From NCBI GenBank assembly GCA_036747295.1, contig DAIOCN010000006.1, forward strand, positions 1 through 64,000: a stretch of DNA of 64,000 nucleotides, written 5' to 3'. The stretch comes from UBA4736 sp002404015 (GTDB lineage: Bacteria > Chloroflexota > Dormibacteria > Dormibacterales > Dormibacteraceae). Below are positions 32,365-40,355 of the stretch, one piece after another; position 1 is the stretch's first letter, and every line of letters begins with the position of its first letter. The position numbers and the translations under genes were made by a program. Under the pieces are notes generated by a model, which was not told the origin of the DNA, made no database searches, and worked only from the letters and a program-made list of their open reading frames with translations.

Positions 32365-32720
32365 GTCGCCGGCGCCGGCCAGCGCGGCTCCTTCGCCTTC
32401 CCAGCAGCGAGGGGTCGGATGCCGACACCTGCGAAAAGCAAACTCCTGAGTCTGGATTGGGAGAGGGGTCAAGCGCTCGACCCCTCCCAGGCCAGGGGTC
32501 AGACTGTGACCCCTCCCCGAAGGCTGCTGATCCCGATGGCCAGCTCGAAGAGCTGCTCGAGCGGACGATCGCGGTCTGGGCGCCGCGATACGGACGGGCC
32601 CTGAGCCGCGATGAGGCCGGCCAGATCCTCGACAACCTGACCGCCTTCTTCCAACTGCTGATCGATTGGGAGGCCGCTGACCATGGCGCCGACCGCTCGG
32701 ATCGCAGACTTGCGGCTTAG
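32361..32720 (+). CDS. Small element-encoded protein
   Basis: 119 aa from a TTG that overlaps the preceding stop (TTGA). The first ~60 residues are Ser/Pro/Gly-rich; the conserved-looking C-terminal part reads LLERTIAVWAPRYGRALSRDEA and ILDNLTAFFQLLIDW. I associate this C-terminal pattern with small ORFs following replication-relaxation genes in related elements, function unknown. It has no membrane segment. Confidence 0.55.
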   Translation: MSRRRRPARLLRLPSSEGSDADTCEKQTPESGLGEGSSARPLPGQGSDCDPSPKAADPDGQLEELLERTIAVWAPRYGRALSRDEAGQILDNLTAFFQLLIDWEAADHGADRSDRRLAA

Positions 32721-32752
32721 CGTTACGCAAGATGCGTTACGCTGCTAGCGAC
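32720..32752 (+). promoter_or_regulatory. Direct repeat operator and leaderless -10 for the ATPase gene
   Basis: GCGTTACGC occurs twice (32720-32728 and 32734-32742), 14 bp apart. The second copy overlaps TACGCT (32738-32743), which ends 9 nt before ATG 32753. A bound repressor would cover the -10. Confidence 0.45.
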
Positions 32753-33991
32753 ATGCCGAATCCGTTCCAGTTTTCGGATCCCGTCCGGGGCGAGAGTTTC
32801 GCGGACCGCAAGGACGAGCTCGAGACGCTGACCGCCCGGATGCTGACCGGGCAGAACGTGATCGTGATCTCGCCGCGGCGCTACGGCAAGGCCTCGCTCA
32901 TCCTCAACGCCCAGGATGCGGTGCGCAGGCGCGGCGGCAGGACCGGCATCGCCAACCTCTTCTGGTGCCAGAGCCGTCAGGACGTGGCCCAGGAGCTGGC
33001 CAACGCGGTCGTCCGAGGACCGCTGGGCTGGCTGCGCGGTCGCATGGAGGAGGTTCGACGCCGCCTGGGCGACCTGCCCGGCGCGGTGCTCTCGGTCGAG
33101 AAGGAGGGCTACCGGATCACCCTCTCTCCTCAGCACTCGAAGACCGACTGGACGGCGGAGATCCGCCACATCATGCGTCTCCTTCAAGAGAGTCGGACCG
33201 AGCGCCATCCGCTGAGCCTGGTGATCGACGAGTTCCAGAAGGTGGCTGAGATCGACCCCAACCTTCCGGGTCTCTTCAAGAGCCTGACTGACCTCGAGCT
33301 CCGCGGCATCAGCCTGGTCCTCTCTGGTTCGCGGCGCCACGTCATGCACAAGCTCCACGCGGGGCCAGGTGCGCCGCTGCTCGGCGTCGGCGAGCTGCTG
33401 ACCCTGGACCTGGTTCCCGAGGCCGACATGATCGCCTTCTTGCAGGAGCGCGCCAGGTCCGAGGGCCGGTCGATGACGGAGGAGGCGGCGCGCCTGATCT
33501 ACGCCCGAGCGCGCGGCGTCCCGGCTTACGTCCAGCGGGTTGCCTTCGAGGCTTTCGAGATAGGCACCAAGATCACCGAGGTCGAGGCAAAGCTTGCCGT
33601 GGATACCGTGTTGAGGCGCGAGCGCCAGTATTTCGAGGTCATCTACGAGGACCTGAGCCTTGTCCAGCGGAGCGTGATCCGGGCCCTGGGCGTCGAGCCG
33701 ACCAGGAATCCCTCCTCTCGGGACTTCATGGATCGCTCCGGCGTCAGGGCCGCCTCCAGCTCGCAGCGCGCGATCGCCGCCCTGGAGGCGGCCGAGAAGA
33801 TCGAACTGGGACCCGACGGCTGGCAGGTTGCCGATCCGCTCTTCGCGCTCTGGTTAGCTCGGGGAGCGGAGTTGGACCCGGAGCAACCAGCAACCATGAT
33901 TCAAGGGCCGCGACAGCAAGCGCCCGCTCAGGGCGGACGAAGGCGACTACGATCCCGGTCGACCGACCCCGGAGGGCCTACAACACCATGA
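32753..33991 (+). CDS. AAA-type ATPase (archaeal-ATPase-like) with degenerate P-loop
   Basis: 412 aa from ATG 32753 (an ATG seven codons upstream lies within the putative promoter). Domain order: P-loop SPRRYGKASL near residue 43, Walker B LVIDEFQKV near 160, sensor LVLSGSRRHVM, then a winged-helix C-terminal part (SSRDFMDRSGVRAASSSQRAI). The P-loop has Ala where Ser/Thr normally contacts Mg, which could abolish or weaken ATP hydrolysis. It overlaps the recombinase start (ATGA), linking it to integration or maintenance of the element. Confidence 0.8.
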   Translation: MPNPFQFSDPVRGESFADRKDELETLTARMLTGQNVIVISPRRYGKASLILNAQDAVRRRGGRTGIANLFWCQSRQDVAQELANAVVRGPLGWLRGRMEEVRRRLGDLPGAVLSVEKEGYRITLSPQHSKTDWTAEIRHIMRLLQESRTERHPLSLVIDEFQKVAEIDPNLPGLFKSLTDLELRGISLVLSGSRRHVMHKLHAGPGAPLLGVGELLTLDLVPEADMIAFLQERARSEGRSMTEEAARLIYARARGVPAYVQRVAFEAFEIGTKITEVEAKLAVDTVLRRERQYFEVIYEDLSLVQRSVIRALGVEPTRNPSSRDFMDRSGVRAASSSQRAIAALEAAEKIELGPDGWQVADPLFALWLARGAELDPEQPATMIQGPRQQAPAQGGRRRLRSRSTDPGGPTTP

Positions 33992-35574
33992 GCCGCAGCA
34001 CCTCACCGAACCCGCCTGCCGACCGTCGGCAAGCGGTCATCTACGCCCGCGTCTCCTCCAAGGAGCAGGAGCGCGAGGGCTACTCGATCCCCTCCCAGCT
34101 CAAGCTCCTTCGCGAGTACGCCGTCAATGGGGACTTCGACGTCGCCCAGGAGTTCATCGACGTCGAAACCGCCAAGCAAGCCGGCCGCGCCAACTTCGGC
34201 GAGATGCTCCAGTTCCTGCGCCGGGCTCGGGCCTGCAACGTGATCTTGGTCGAGAAGACCGATCGGCTCTATCGCAACCTCAAGGACTGGGTCTCGATCG
34301 ACGAGCTGGAGCCGGAGGTCCACTTCGTGAAGGAGAATGTGGTCCTCTCCACCAGTTCGCGCTCGGCCGAGAAGTTCATGCACGGCATCAAGGTGCTGAT
34401 GGCCAAGAACTACATCGACAACCTCGCCGAGGAATGCTCCAAGGGGCTGCGTGAGAAGGCCGAGGAGGGCATGTGGCCGTCCTACGCACCGCTGGGCTAC
34501 CGGAACATCGTGCGCGAGGACGGCAAGAAGGGGATCGAGCCCGACCCCGATCGAGCGCCCCTGATCGCCAAGCTCTTCGACTGGTACGCCACCGGCGACA
34601 TCTCGCTCAAGGAGACCGGCCGCAAAGGCCGCCAGGCCGGCCTCACCTTCCGCAAGAGCGGTGGCCTGGTGTTCACCGCCACCGTCCACAAGATCCTTCG
34701 CAGCCGGATCTACAGCGGCGAGTTCGACTGGAAGGGCCGGGTCTACCGCGGTACCTACCAGCCGCTCGTCTCTCGCGACCTCTGGCAGCGCGTCCAGGAT
34801 GTCCTCGATGACCGCGGCGCCCGCCGGCCCAAGCGCCGACGCCATCTCTTCACCTTCTCGGGACTGGTCATCTGCGGCCACTGCGGCTGCTCGATGACCG
34901 GCGAGACTCACAAGGGCCGCTACACGTACTACCGGTGCACCGGCTACAAGGGCCGCTGCCCGGAGCCTTACACCCGCGAGGAGGTCTTGGAGCAACAGTT
35001 CGCGGAGCTGCTCCGAGGGCTGGCGATCGACCCCGAAATTCTCGAACTCGTGACCAAGGCGCTTCGCAATAGCCACCAGGACAAGAGGCGCTTCCATAAC
35101 GAGGCCGTCGCGCGTCTCCAGGCCGAGCACGGCCAGGTCCAGAACCGGCTCGACCAGATGTACGTCGACAAACTCGACGGCAAGATCAGCGAGTCCTTCT
35201 ACGAGCGGAAGGCGAGCGAGTGGCGAGCCCAGATCGAGCACCTGGACGAGTCCATCCAGCAGCACCGGAGCGCCGACCGTAGCTACCTCGACGGCGGCAT
35301 CCAGCTCCTCGAACTCGCCAGCCGGGCCCATGAGTCGTTCATCGGGCAGGAGCCCGAAGAGAAACGAAAGCTGGTCCGTGTACTTGTTTCGAACTCCTCC
35401 TGGAAGGCCGGCCGGCTCACCGCGAGCTTCCGTCAGCCCTTCGATTTGATCTTGGCGGAGGCTACCAAGGCCCGTGAGGCGGAGGCGAAGCTGCCCGTCG
35501 GAGCGTCCGCCGAGGCCCGTTTTGAAAACTGGCGGAGGGAGAGGGATTCGAACCCCCGAAGGCTTGCGCCTTAA
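33988..35574 (+). CDS. Large serine recombinase (integrase of the element)
   Basis: 528 aa. N-terminal resolvase domain with the catalytic Ser in YARVSSKEQ (residue 23), a recombinase domain (LGYRNIVRED ... TVHKILRSRIYSG), a zinc ribbon (ICGHCGC ... RCTGYKGRC) and a coiled-coil region (ARLQAEHGQVQNRLDQMY) near the C-terminus, all as in phiC31-type integrases. The tail NWRRERDSNPRRLAP is encoded antisense to the 3' part of a tRNA-Ser gene, placing the gene at the element end. Confidence 0.9.
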   Translation: MSRSTSPNPPADRRQAVIYARVSSKEQEREGYSIPSQLKLLREYAVNGDFDVAQEFIDVETAKQAGRANFGEMLQFLRRARACNVILVEKTDRLYRNLKDWVSIDELEPEVHFVKENVVLSTSSRSAEKFMHGIKVLMAKNYIDNLAEECSKGLREKAEEGMWPSYAPLGYRNIVREDGKKGIEPDPDRAPLIAKLFDWYATGDISLKETGRKGRQAGLTFRKSGGLVFTATVHKILRSRIYSGEFDWKGRVYRGTYQPLVSRDLWQRVQDVLDDRGARRPKRRRHLFTFSGLVICGHCGCSMTGETHKGRYTYYRCTGYKGRCPEPYTREEVLEQQFAELLRGLAIDPEILELVTKALRNSHQDKRRFHNEAVARLQAEHGQVQNRLDQMYVDKLDGKISESFYERKASEWRAQIEHLDESIQQHRSADRSYLDGGIQLLELASRAHESFIGQEPEEKRKLVRVLVSNSSWKAGRLTASFRQPFDLILAEATKAREAEAKLPVGASAEARFENWRRERDSNPRRLAP

Positions 35575-35619
35575 CGGTTTTCAAGACCGCCGCCATCAAC
35601 CGGACTCGGCCATCCCTCC
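35530..35619 (-). tRNA. tRNA-Ser (anticodon UGA)
   Basis: The minus strand folds as a class II tRNA: acceptor GGAGGGA/TCCCTCC, D-arm GCCGAGTCCGGTTGAT, anticodon arm GCGGT-CTTGAAA-ACCGT with anticodon TGA (35583-35581), long variable arm AAGGCGCAAGCCTT, T-arm GGGGG-TTCGAAT-CCCTC, discriminator G and an encoded CCA (35532-35530). It reads UCA codons. The 3' half overlaps the recombinase C-terminus on the opposite strand. Confidence 0.97.
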
Positions 35620-35634
35620 GGAGTAACCGAGTCT

Positions 35635-35672
35635 AAAAGGAGGGGGCCGACGCGAGGCGCCCCGGCCCTCCG
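35635..35672 (-). terminator. Terminator downstream of the SRPBCC gene
   Basis: On the minus strand GGAGGG/CCCTCC with a small bulge and an inner CCG/CGG stem is followed by TTTT (plus-strand AAAA at 35635-35638). It lies between the SRPBCC stop and the tRNA-Ser 5' end. Confidence 0.5.
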
Positions 35673-35685
35673 CGGGGGTAGTGAT

Positions 35686-36141
35686 CTACTGGTTGCGGAT
35701 CTCGCCCGGGTAGGCACCGCTCGCCGTACCCCGGCTGGCGATCAGGTCGCGGAACCTCTCGAGGTCGCCCTCGACCTGGCGTGCCATGAAGCCCAGGGCC
35801 TCCCCGATCTTCTCTGTCAGGCCCTGCGGCTCGTAAGCCAGCTGCAGCGTGATCCGGCACTGGTTGTCGGCGAGACGGTGGAACGTCACGACACCCGCGT
35901 TGGGCGCCCCGCTGGTGGACCGCCAGGCGATCCGCTCGTCCGGGATCTGCTCGGTGATCTCGGCGTCCCACTCCTCGACCCTGCCTCCCACCTCGGCCTT
36001 CCAGTGCAGGCGCCGATCGTCGAGCTGCCTGACCTCCTTGACGCCTTCCATGAACTCCGGGAAGCTCTCGAACCGCGTCCACCGGTTGTAGGCGGTGGGG
36101 ACGTCCACAGGGCAGTCGATGCTCTTCGTGACTTCGGCCAT
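35686..36141 (-). CDS. SRPBCC / polyketide-cyclase-like protein
   Basis: 151 aa with the START-like fold pattern: VTKSIDCPVDVPTAYNRWTRFESF, FMEGVKEVRQLDDRRLHWKA, and RITLQLAYEPQG ahead of a long C-terminal helix (GFMARQVEGDLERFRDLI). ATG 36141 has AAGGAG upstream. Proteins of this type hold hydrophobic ligands or act as aromatase/cyclases or stress proteins; no specific role can be given. It is monocistronic, between serS and tRNA-Ser. Confidence 0.8.
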   Translation of the reverse strand: MAEVTKSIDCPVDVPTAYNRWTRFESFPEFMEGVKEVRQLDDRRLHWKAEVGGRVEEWDAEITEQIPDERIAWRSTSGAPNAGVVTFHRLADNQCRITLQLAYEPQGLTEKIGEALGFMARQVEGDLERFRDLIASRGTASGAYPGEIRNQ

Positions 36142-36252
36142 TGCGCTTGCTCCTTGGTGGCTGATCGAATTTGAAATTGACAATGAGGCACTCATGTAAT
36201 GGAAGCCTCCACCACCCACCATACAGGGGTGTTCCGAATATTGCCGGGCTCT

Positions 36253-37518
36253 TCAGCCGGTCGGGCCCAGGTACTCCAAGCCGCCCATGTAGGGCTTCAG
36301 AACGTCTGGCACGGCGACCGTTCCATCCGCCTGCTGGTAAGTCTCGATGACGCAGTCGATGGTCCTGGTCAGCGCCAGCGCGCTTCCGTTCAGCGTGTGC
36401 ACGAACCGGGGCGGCTGCCCGGGCGCCGGCCGGTAGCGAAGGTTCGCCCGGCGCGCCTGGAAGTCGTTGAAGACCGAGCAGGACGAGACCTCCAGGTAGC
36501 GCCCGAGACCCGGTGCCCAGGCGTTGATGTCGTACTTCTTGTACTGGGCGAACCCCATGTCGGCGGTGCACATCGCCATCACCTGGTAGTGGAGGCCGAG
36601 CCGCTGCAGCACCACCTCCGCGTGCCCGGTCAGCTCCTCCAGCGCCTCCAGCGAAGCCTCGGGCTTGACCAGCTTGACCAGCTCCACCTTCGAGAACTGG
36701 TGCATCCGGATGTACCCTCGCGTGTCTTTGCCGGCCGCCCCCGCCTCGGACCGCCAGCACGGCGAGTAGGCGACGTAGTTGAGCGGCAGCTGGGAACCGT
36801 CGAGCATCTCGTCGCGGTGGAAGTTGGTCATCGGGACTTCCGCGGTCGGGATCAGCCAGAGATCGCGGCCCTCCACCCGGAACGCCTCGTCGCCAAACTT
36901 CGGCAGGTTGGCCGTCCCCAGCATGGAGGCGGTGTTGACCAGGAATGGCGGGAGCAGCTCGGTATATCCGTGCTCCCGTGTGTGCAGGTCGAGCATGAAC
37001 TGCACGAGGGCCCTCTCGAGGCGTGCCCCGGCGCCTTTGAGGAAGGCGAAGCGGGAGCCTGACACGCGAGCGGCCCTTTCGAAGTCCATGATGTCCAGCG
37101 CCTCGCCGATGTCGTAGTGGGGCCGCGGCTCGAACCCGAGCTGGGGCCGGCTGCCCCACTCCCTGACCATCACGTTGTCGGCCTCGCTCTCCCCCACGGG
37201 GACGCTCTCGTGAAAGAGGTTCGGGACGTGCAGGAGCAGGCGGTCCAGCTCGGCCCGCAGGCGGTCGGCCTCGGCGCCGTGGAACTTGGCGGACTCGCCC
37301 AACCGCTTCATCCGGGGCAGGAGCGACTGGTCCTTGCTTTTCGCGAACTCCTTGGAGAGGGCGTTCTGCTCGGCCCGCGCCAGCTCGGCGGCGGCGGTGG
37401 CCTGGCGCCAGCGGGTGTCGAGCCTCAGGATCTCGTCCACCGGCGCCGGCTCGCCCTTCAGCTCGGCGGCCCGCTTCACCAGCTCGGGATCCTTCCGGAT
37501 CAGCTCCAGCGGCAACAT
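36253..37518 (-). CDS. serS: Seryl-tRNA synthetase
   Basis: 421 aa, normal length. The N-terminal antiparallel coiled-coil arm that grips the long tRNA variable loop spans ~25-105. Class II motif 2 reads SPCWRSEAGAAGKDTRGYIRMH and motif 3 DCVIETYQQADGTVAVPDVL, in the family form. It charges tRNA-Ser in the cytoplasm. ATG 37518 overlaps the lysS stop (TGATG), so it is coupled to lysS in a greA-lysS-serS operon. The nearby tRNA-Ser is one of its substrates. Confidence 0.95.
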   Translation of the reverse strand: MLPLELIRKDPELVKRAAELKGEPAPVDEILRLDTRWRQATAAAELARAEQNALSKEFAKSKDQSLLPRMKRLGESAKFHGAEADRLRAELDRLLLHVPNLFHESVPVGESEADNVMVREWGSRPQLGFEPRPHYDIGEALDIMDFERAARVSGSRFAFLKGAGARLERALVQFMLDLHTREHGYTELLPPFLVNTASMLGTANLPKFGDEAFRVEGRDLWLIPTAEVPMTNFHRDEMLDGSQLPLNYVAYSPCWRSEAGAAGKDTRGYIRMHQFSKVELVKLVKPEASLEALEELTGHAEVVLQRLGLHYQVMAMCTADMGFAQYKKYDINAWAPGLGRYLEVSSCSVFNDFQARRANLRYRPAPGQPPRFVHTLNGSALALTRTIDCVIETYQQADGTVAVPDVLKPYMGGLEYLGPTG

Positions 37519-38918
37519 CAGCTCACCTCCGGCTTCATCAGGGGAAAGAGGATGACGTCGCGGATGGACGCGGAATCCGTCAGCAGCATCACCAGGCGGT
37601 CGACGCCGATGCCGAGGCCCCCGGTCGGTGGCATGCCGTACTCCAGGGCCCGCACGAAGTCCTCGTCGAAGGGGTGGGCCTCCTCGTCCCCGGCCTCTCG
37701 GCCGGCTGCCTGCTCCTCCAGCCGCCGGCGCTGGTCGATCGGGTCGGTTAGCTCCGTGAACGCATTGGCGATCTCCCGCCCGAGCACGAACAGCTCGAAC
37801 CGCTCCACGAAACGCGGATCGTCGTCCCGCCGCCGGGCCAGCGGCGAGATCTCGACCGGGTAGTCGGTGACGAACGTGGGCTGGCGCAGGGTGTCCTGGA
37901 CCTCGTTCTCGAAGACCTCGTCCAGCTCCAGTCCGGCCAGGTCGCGGCCGGTCGCCTCCCGGACCAGGTCGACCATCCGGACCCGCCGGTAGGGCGGCGT
38001 GAAGTCCACCTGCTCGCCCTGGTAGCTCAGCTTCGGGGAGATGCCGGCGTGCCCCGCGGCGAAGGGGATCAGTTCCTCCACGGTTCGCATCACGTCCTCA
38101 TAGTCGGCGTAGGCCTGGTAGCTCTCGAGCATCGTGAACTCAGGGTTGTGGATCGGAGACAGCCCCTCGTTTCGGAACAGCCGGCCCACCTCGTACACGC
38201 GCTCGAGACCCCCGATCACCAGGCGCTTCAGATGCAGCTCGAGCGCGATCCGCAGGTACAGGTCGCGGTTCAGAGCGTTGTGGTGGGTGACGAAGGGCTT
38301 GGCGTGACCGCCACCCGGGATCTCCTGGAGGACGGGCGTTTCCACCTCGAGGAAGTCGTGGTCGTCGAAGTAGCGGCGGATCCCCGCGATGATCCGGGAG
38401 CGGGCGATGAAGACGTCGCGGACCTCCGGATTGGCGATCAGATCCACGTACCGGCGCCGGTAGCGAAGCTCGACGTCCTTCAGGCCGTGCCACTTCTCCG
38501 GCAGCGGCTGCAGCGACTTGGACAGAAGCGTGAACGAGCTGATCCAGGCGCTGGGCTCGCCCCGCCGTGTCCGCCTGACCGGCCCGGTGGCCCCGACCAG
38601 GTCGCCGGGGTCGAGCTTCAGGAAGCGATCGAGCTCGGCCTCACCAAGAACGTCTCGCTGCGCCACCAGCTGGATCCGGCCGGCGCCGTCCTGGATGGTC
38701 GCAAAAGCGATCCCCCCGCTGCCGCGCATCGTCATCAGGCGGCCGGCGACGGTGACCGGCCCGGCCTCCTCAGCCCCCTCCAGCAGGGCTCTGGCCCGCT
38801 CGCTCGTGTGAGTGCGAGAAAAGCGCGCGACGTAGGGCTGGACGCCTGCCTGGATGAGCTTGTCGAGCTTTTCCCGGCGGTCGCGCAGGACCGAGGGAAG
38901 GTCAGGTTCTTCCGTCAC
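37518..38918 (-). CDS. lysS: Lysyl-tRNA synthetase (class II)
   Basis: 466 aa from GTG 38918. The N-terminal OB-fold anticodon-binding domain (VTVAGRLMTMRGSGGIAFATI) is followed by the class II core: motif 1 with FLEVETPVLQ, motif 2 with EVGRLFRNEGLSPIHNPEF, and motif 3 GLGIGVDRLVMLLT. All catalytic landmarks of LysRS are present. The upstream in-frame extension to 39104 overlaps greA and lacks homology. Likely co-transcribed with greA (13 bp upstream) and serS (overlapping). Confidence 0.95.
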   Translation of the reverse strand: MTEEPDLPSVLRDRREKLDKLIQAGVQPYVARFSRTHTSERARALLEGAEEAGPVTVAGRLMTMRGSGGIAFATIQDGAGRIQLVAQRDVLGEAELDRFLKLDPGDLVGATGPVRRTRRGEPSAWISSFTLLSKSLQPLPEKWHGLKDVELRYRRRYVDLIANPEVRDVFIARSRIIAGIRRYFDDHDFLEVETPVLQEIPGGGHAKPFVTHHNALNRDLYLRIALELHLKRLVIGGLERVYEVGRLFRNEGLSPIHNPEFTMLESYQAYADYEDVMRTVEELIPFAAGHAGISPKLSYQGEQVDFTPPYRRVRMVDLVREATGRDLAGLELDEVFENEVQDTLRQPTFVTDYPVEISPLARRRDDDPRFVERFELFVLGREIANAFTELTDPIDQRRRLEEQAAGREAGDEEAHPFDEDFVRALEYGMPPTGGLGIGVDRLVMLLTDSASIRDVILFPLMKPEVS

Positions 38919-38931
38919 CAGCCGACTTAGG

Positions 38932-39399
38932 CTAGTTGACGGAGACGATCTTGACCCGGCTGGTCCCCATCGGCGAGCTCCACTCGACCTCTTCACCGGC
39001 CCGGTGGCCGAGAAGGGCCCGCCCCAACGGGCTCTCGTTAGAGATCCGACCGTGGACAGGGTCGGCCTCGGCCGCACCCACGATCTCGTAGCTCTCGTCG
39101 CCATCCGTGGAGCGGACCTTGACCCTGGCTCCGACCGACGCCACGCCCTTCTGGCGCTCCTCGTCCTCGATCAGGGCGGCGTTGCGGAGCATCGCTTCGA
39201 GGGTCATGATCCGGCCCTCGACGAGGCTCTGCTCATTCTTGGCCTCGGTGTATTCGGCGTTTTCCGAGATGTCCCCGAAGTCCCGCGCGTGCCGGATCCG
39301 CTCCGCCACCTCGGTGCGGCGGACGCTCACGAGCTCCTTCAGCTCCTCCTCGAGGTGCTTGAGGCCGTCCTTAGTAAGCAAAACCGGCTTATCTTCCAT
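38932..39399 (-). CDS. greA: Transcription elongation factor GreA
   Basis: 155 aa, normal length. The N-terminal coiled-coil has the acidic tip RHARDFGDISENAEYTEAK, whose Asp and Glu enter the polymerase secondary channel to stimulate transcript cleavage; the C-terminal FKBP-like domain ends ISNESPLGRALLGHRAGEEV. ATG 39399 is first in a run with lysS and serS. A TAGAAT element 12 nt upstream of the ATG suggests a very short leader. Confidence 0.95.
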   Translation of the reverse strand: MEDKPVLLTKDGLKHLEEELKELVSVRRTEVAERIRHARDFGDISENAEYTEAKNEQSLVEGRIMTLEAMLRNAALIEDEERQKGVASVGARVKVRSTDGDESYEIVGAAEADPVHGRISNESPLGRALLGHRAGEEVEWSSPMGTSRVKIVSVN

Positions 39400-39411
39400 T
39401 GGGGAACGCGG

Positions 39412-39417
39412 ATTCTA
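39412..39417 (-). promoter_or_regulatory. Putative -10 (TAGAAT) of greA-lysS-serS
   Basis: TAGAAT on the minus strand ends 12 nt before the greA ATG, implying a leader of about five bases. No convincing -35 was seen. Confidence 0.35.
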
Positions 39418-39490
39418 GCATCGGCCTGGATCCAGCGCCGGACGTTCACACCGCCGGCGGACCTTCCCTCGGCGACCGCCTCCCCACGTT

Positions 39491-40351
39491 CTACAGCAGG
39501 ATCTCGTGCTCCTCGGCGGCGGGAAAGGCTTCGACGCTGCGGCCGTGGCGTCGCTTGTGGTTGCCCAGCGCCTCCTCGACGAGGCCGTCGATGTCCGCGT
39601 CGGAGTGGCCGGGGTCGTGGTGGAAGAAAGCCAGCTGGCCGGCCCCCGCCCGCTCGGCCAGCGAGAGCGCGTCGTCGTACGTCGAGTGGCCCCAGCCGAC
39701 CCGCGCGGCGTACTCCTCGCGGCTGTACTGGGCGTCGTGGACGAGCAGGTCGGCGCCCTTGCACCACGCCACCATGGAGTCCACGAACGCGATGCCGGCC
39801 GCGCCTGCCGCCGCGTCGTGGGTCGGCAGCTCGTTGTCGGTGGCGAACACGAACGTATGGCCGTCCTCCTCGAACCGGTAGCCGAACGTCGGGATCGGGT
39901 GGTTCAGCTCCATCGGCGTGACGACCATGCCGGCGACCTCGAACGCCTCGCCGGCATTGCGCTCGATGAACTCGAGGTGAGCCGGCACCTGGTCCAGGCG
40001 AAGCGGGAAGTAGGCGGGGTCCATCTGGTCGGCAAACGCTGCCTGCAGGGACTTGATCGAGCCGGCTGGTCCGACCACGGTCAGCTCGGTCTTAGGTAGG
40101 AAGGCAGGCGCGAAGAACGGGAAGCCCTGGATGTGGTCCCAGTGCGTGTGCGTGACCAGGAGGTGGGCGCGGATGGGACCGTCCGGGGTCAGGGCGTCGC
40201 CGAGCTCGGCGATCCCGGACCCGCTGTCGAGCACGACCAGTTCGCCCGACTTGCCGCGGACCTCGATGCAGGTGGTATTGCCGCCGAAGCGCAGCGTGCG
40301 CCGGCCCGGCGTCGGCCGGGTTCCGCGGGTCCCCCAGAACTTGATCCTCAC
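39491..40351 (-). CDS. MBL-fold metallo-hydrolase
   Basis: 286 aa. The zinc motif is THTHWDH, preceded by the beta-lactamase-fold Asp in VVLDSGSG; further ligands appear in NHPIPTFGYRF, DAQYSREEY and the late FFHHDPGHSD. The N-terminus KFWGTRGTRPTPG is typical of phosphodiesterase-like members (cyclic-nucleotide PDE, tRNase Z or PhnP relatives). Substrate unknown. GTG 40351 lies 4 nt after the argH stop, so it is the last gene of the arg operon by position, though no role in arginine synthesis is evident. Confidence 0.85.
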   Translation of the reverse strand: MRIKFWGTRGTRPTPGRRTLRFGGNTTCIEVRGKSGELVVLDSGSGIAELGDALTPDGPIRAHLLVTHTHWDHIQGFPFFAPAFLPKTELTVVGPAGSIKSLQAAFADQMDPAYFPLRLDQVPAHLEFIERNAGEAFEVAGMVVTPMELNHPIPTFGYRFEEDGHTFVFATDNELPTHDAAAGAAGIAFVDSMVAWCKGADLLVHDAQYSREEYAARVGWGHSTYDDALSLAERAGAGQLAFFHHDPGHSDADIDGLVEEALGNHKRRHGRSVEAFPAAEEHEILL

Positions 40352-40355
40352 TTCG

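Larger units (their letters stand above)
27520..35574. mobile_element. Compact integrative/mobilisable element at tRNA-Ser
   Basis: The genes HTH regulator, coupling ATPase, replication-relaxation protein, small ORF, AAA ATPase and large serine recombinase form a tight block with 4-nt overlaps. The recombinase end overlaps an intact tRNA-Ser, marking the right end near 35530-35574. I searched by eye for a copy of the tRNA 3' end on the left and found none, so the left boundary given is simply the last element-like gene; the restriction genes at 18-26 kb could be cargo. Confidence 0.55.

Noticed and set aside
34003..35331. 442-codon minus-strand frame opposite the recombinase
   Set aside because: Antisense to the resolvase catalytic motif and zinc ribbon; no family resemblance.
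35530..37518. Functional link between serS and the neighbouring tRNA-Ser (for example a T-box)
   Set aside because: No T-box leader is visible; serS is coupled to lysS and greA, and adjacency is probably chance.
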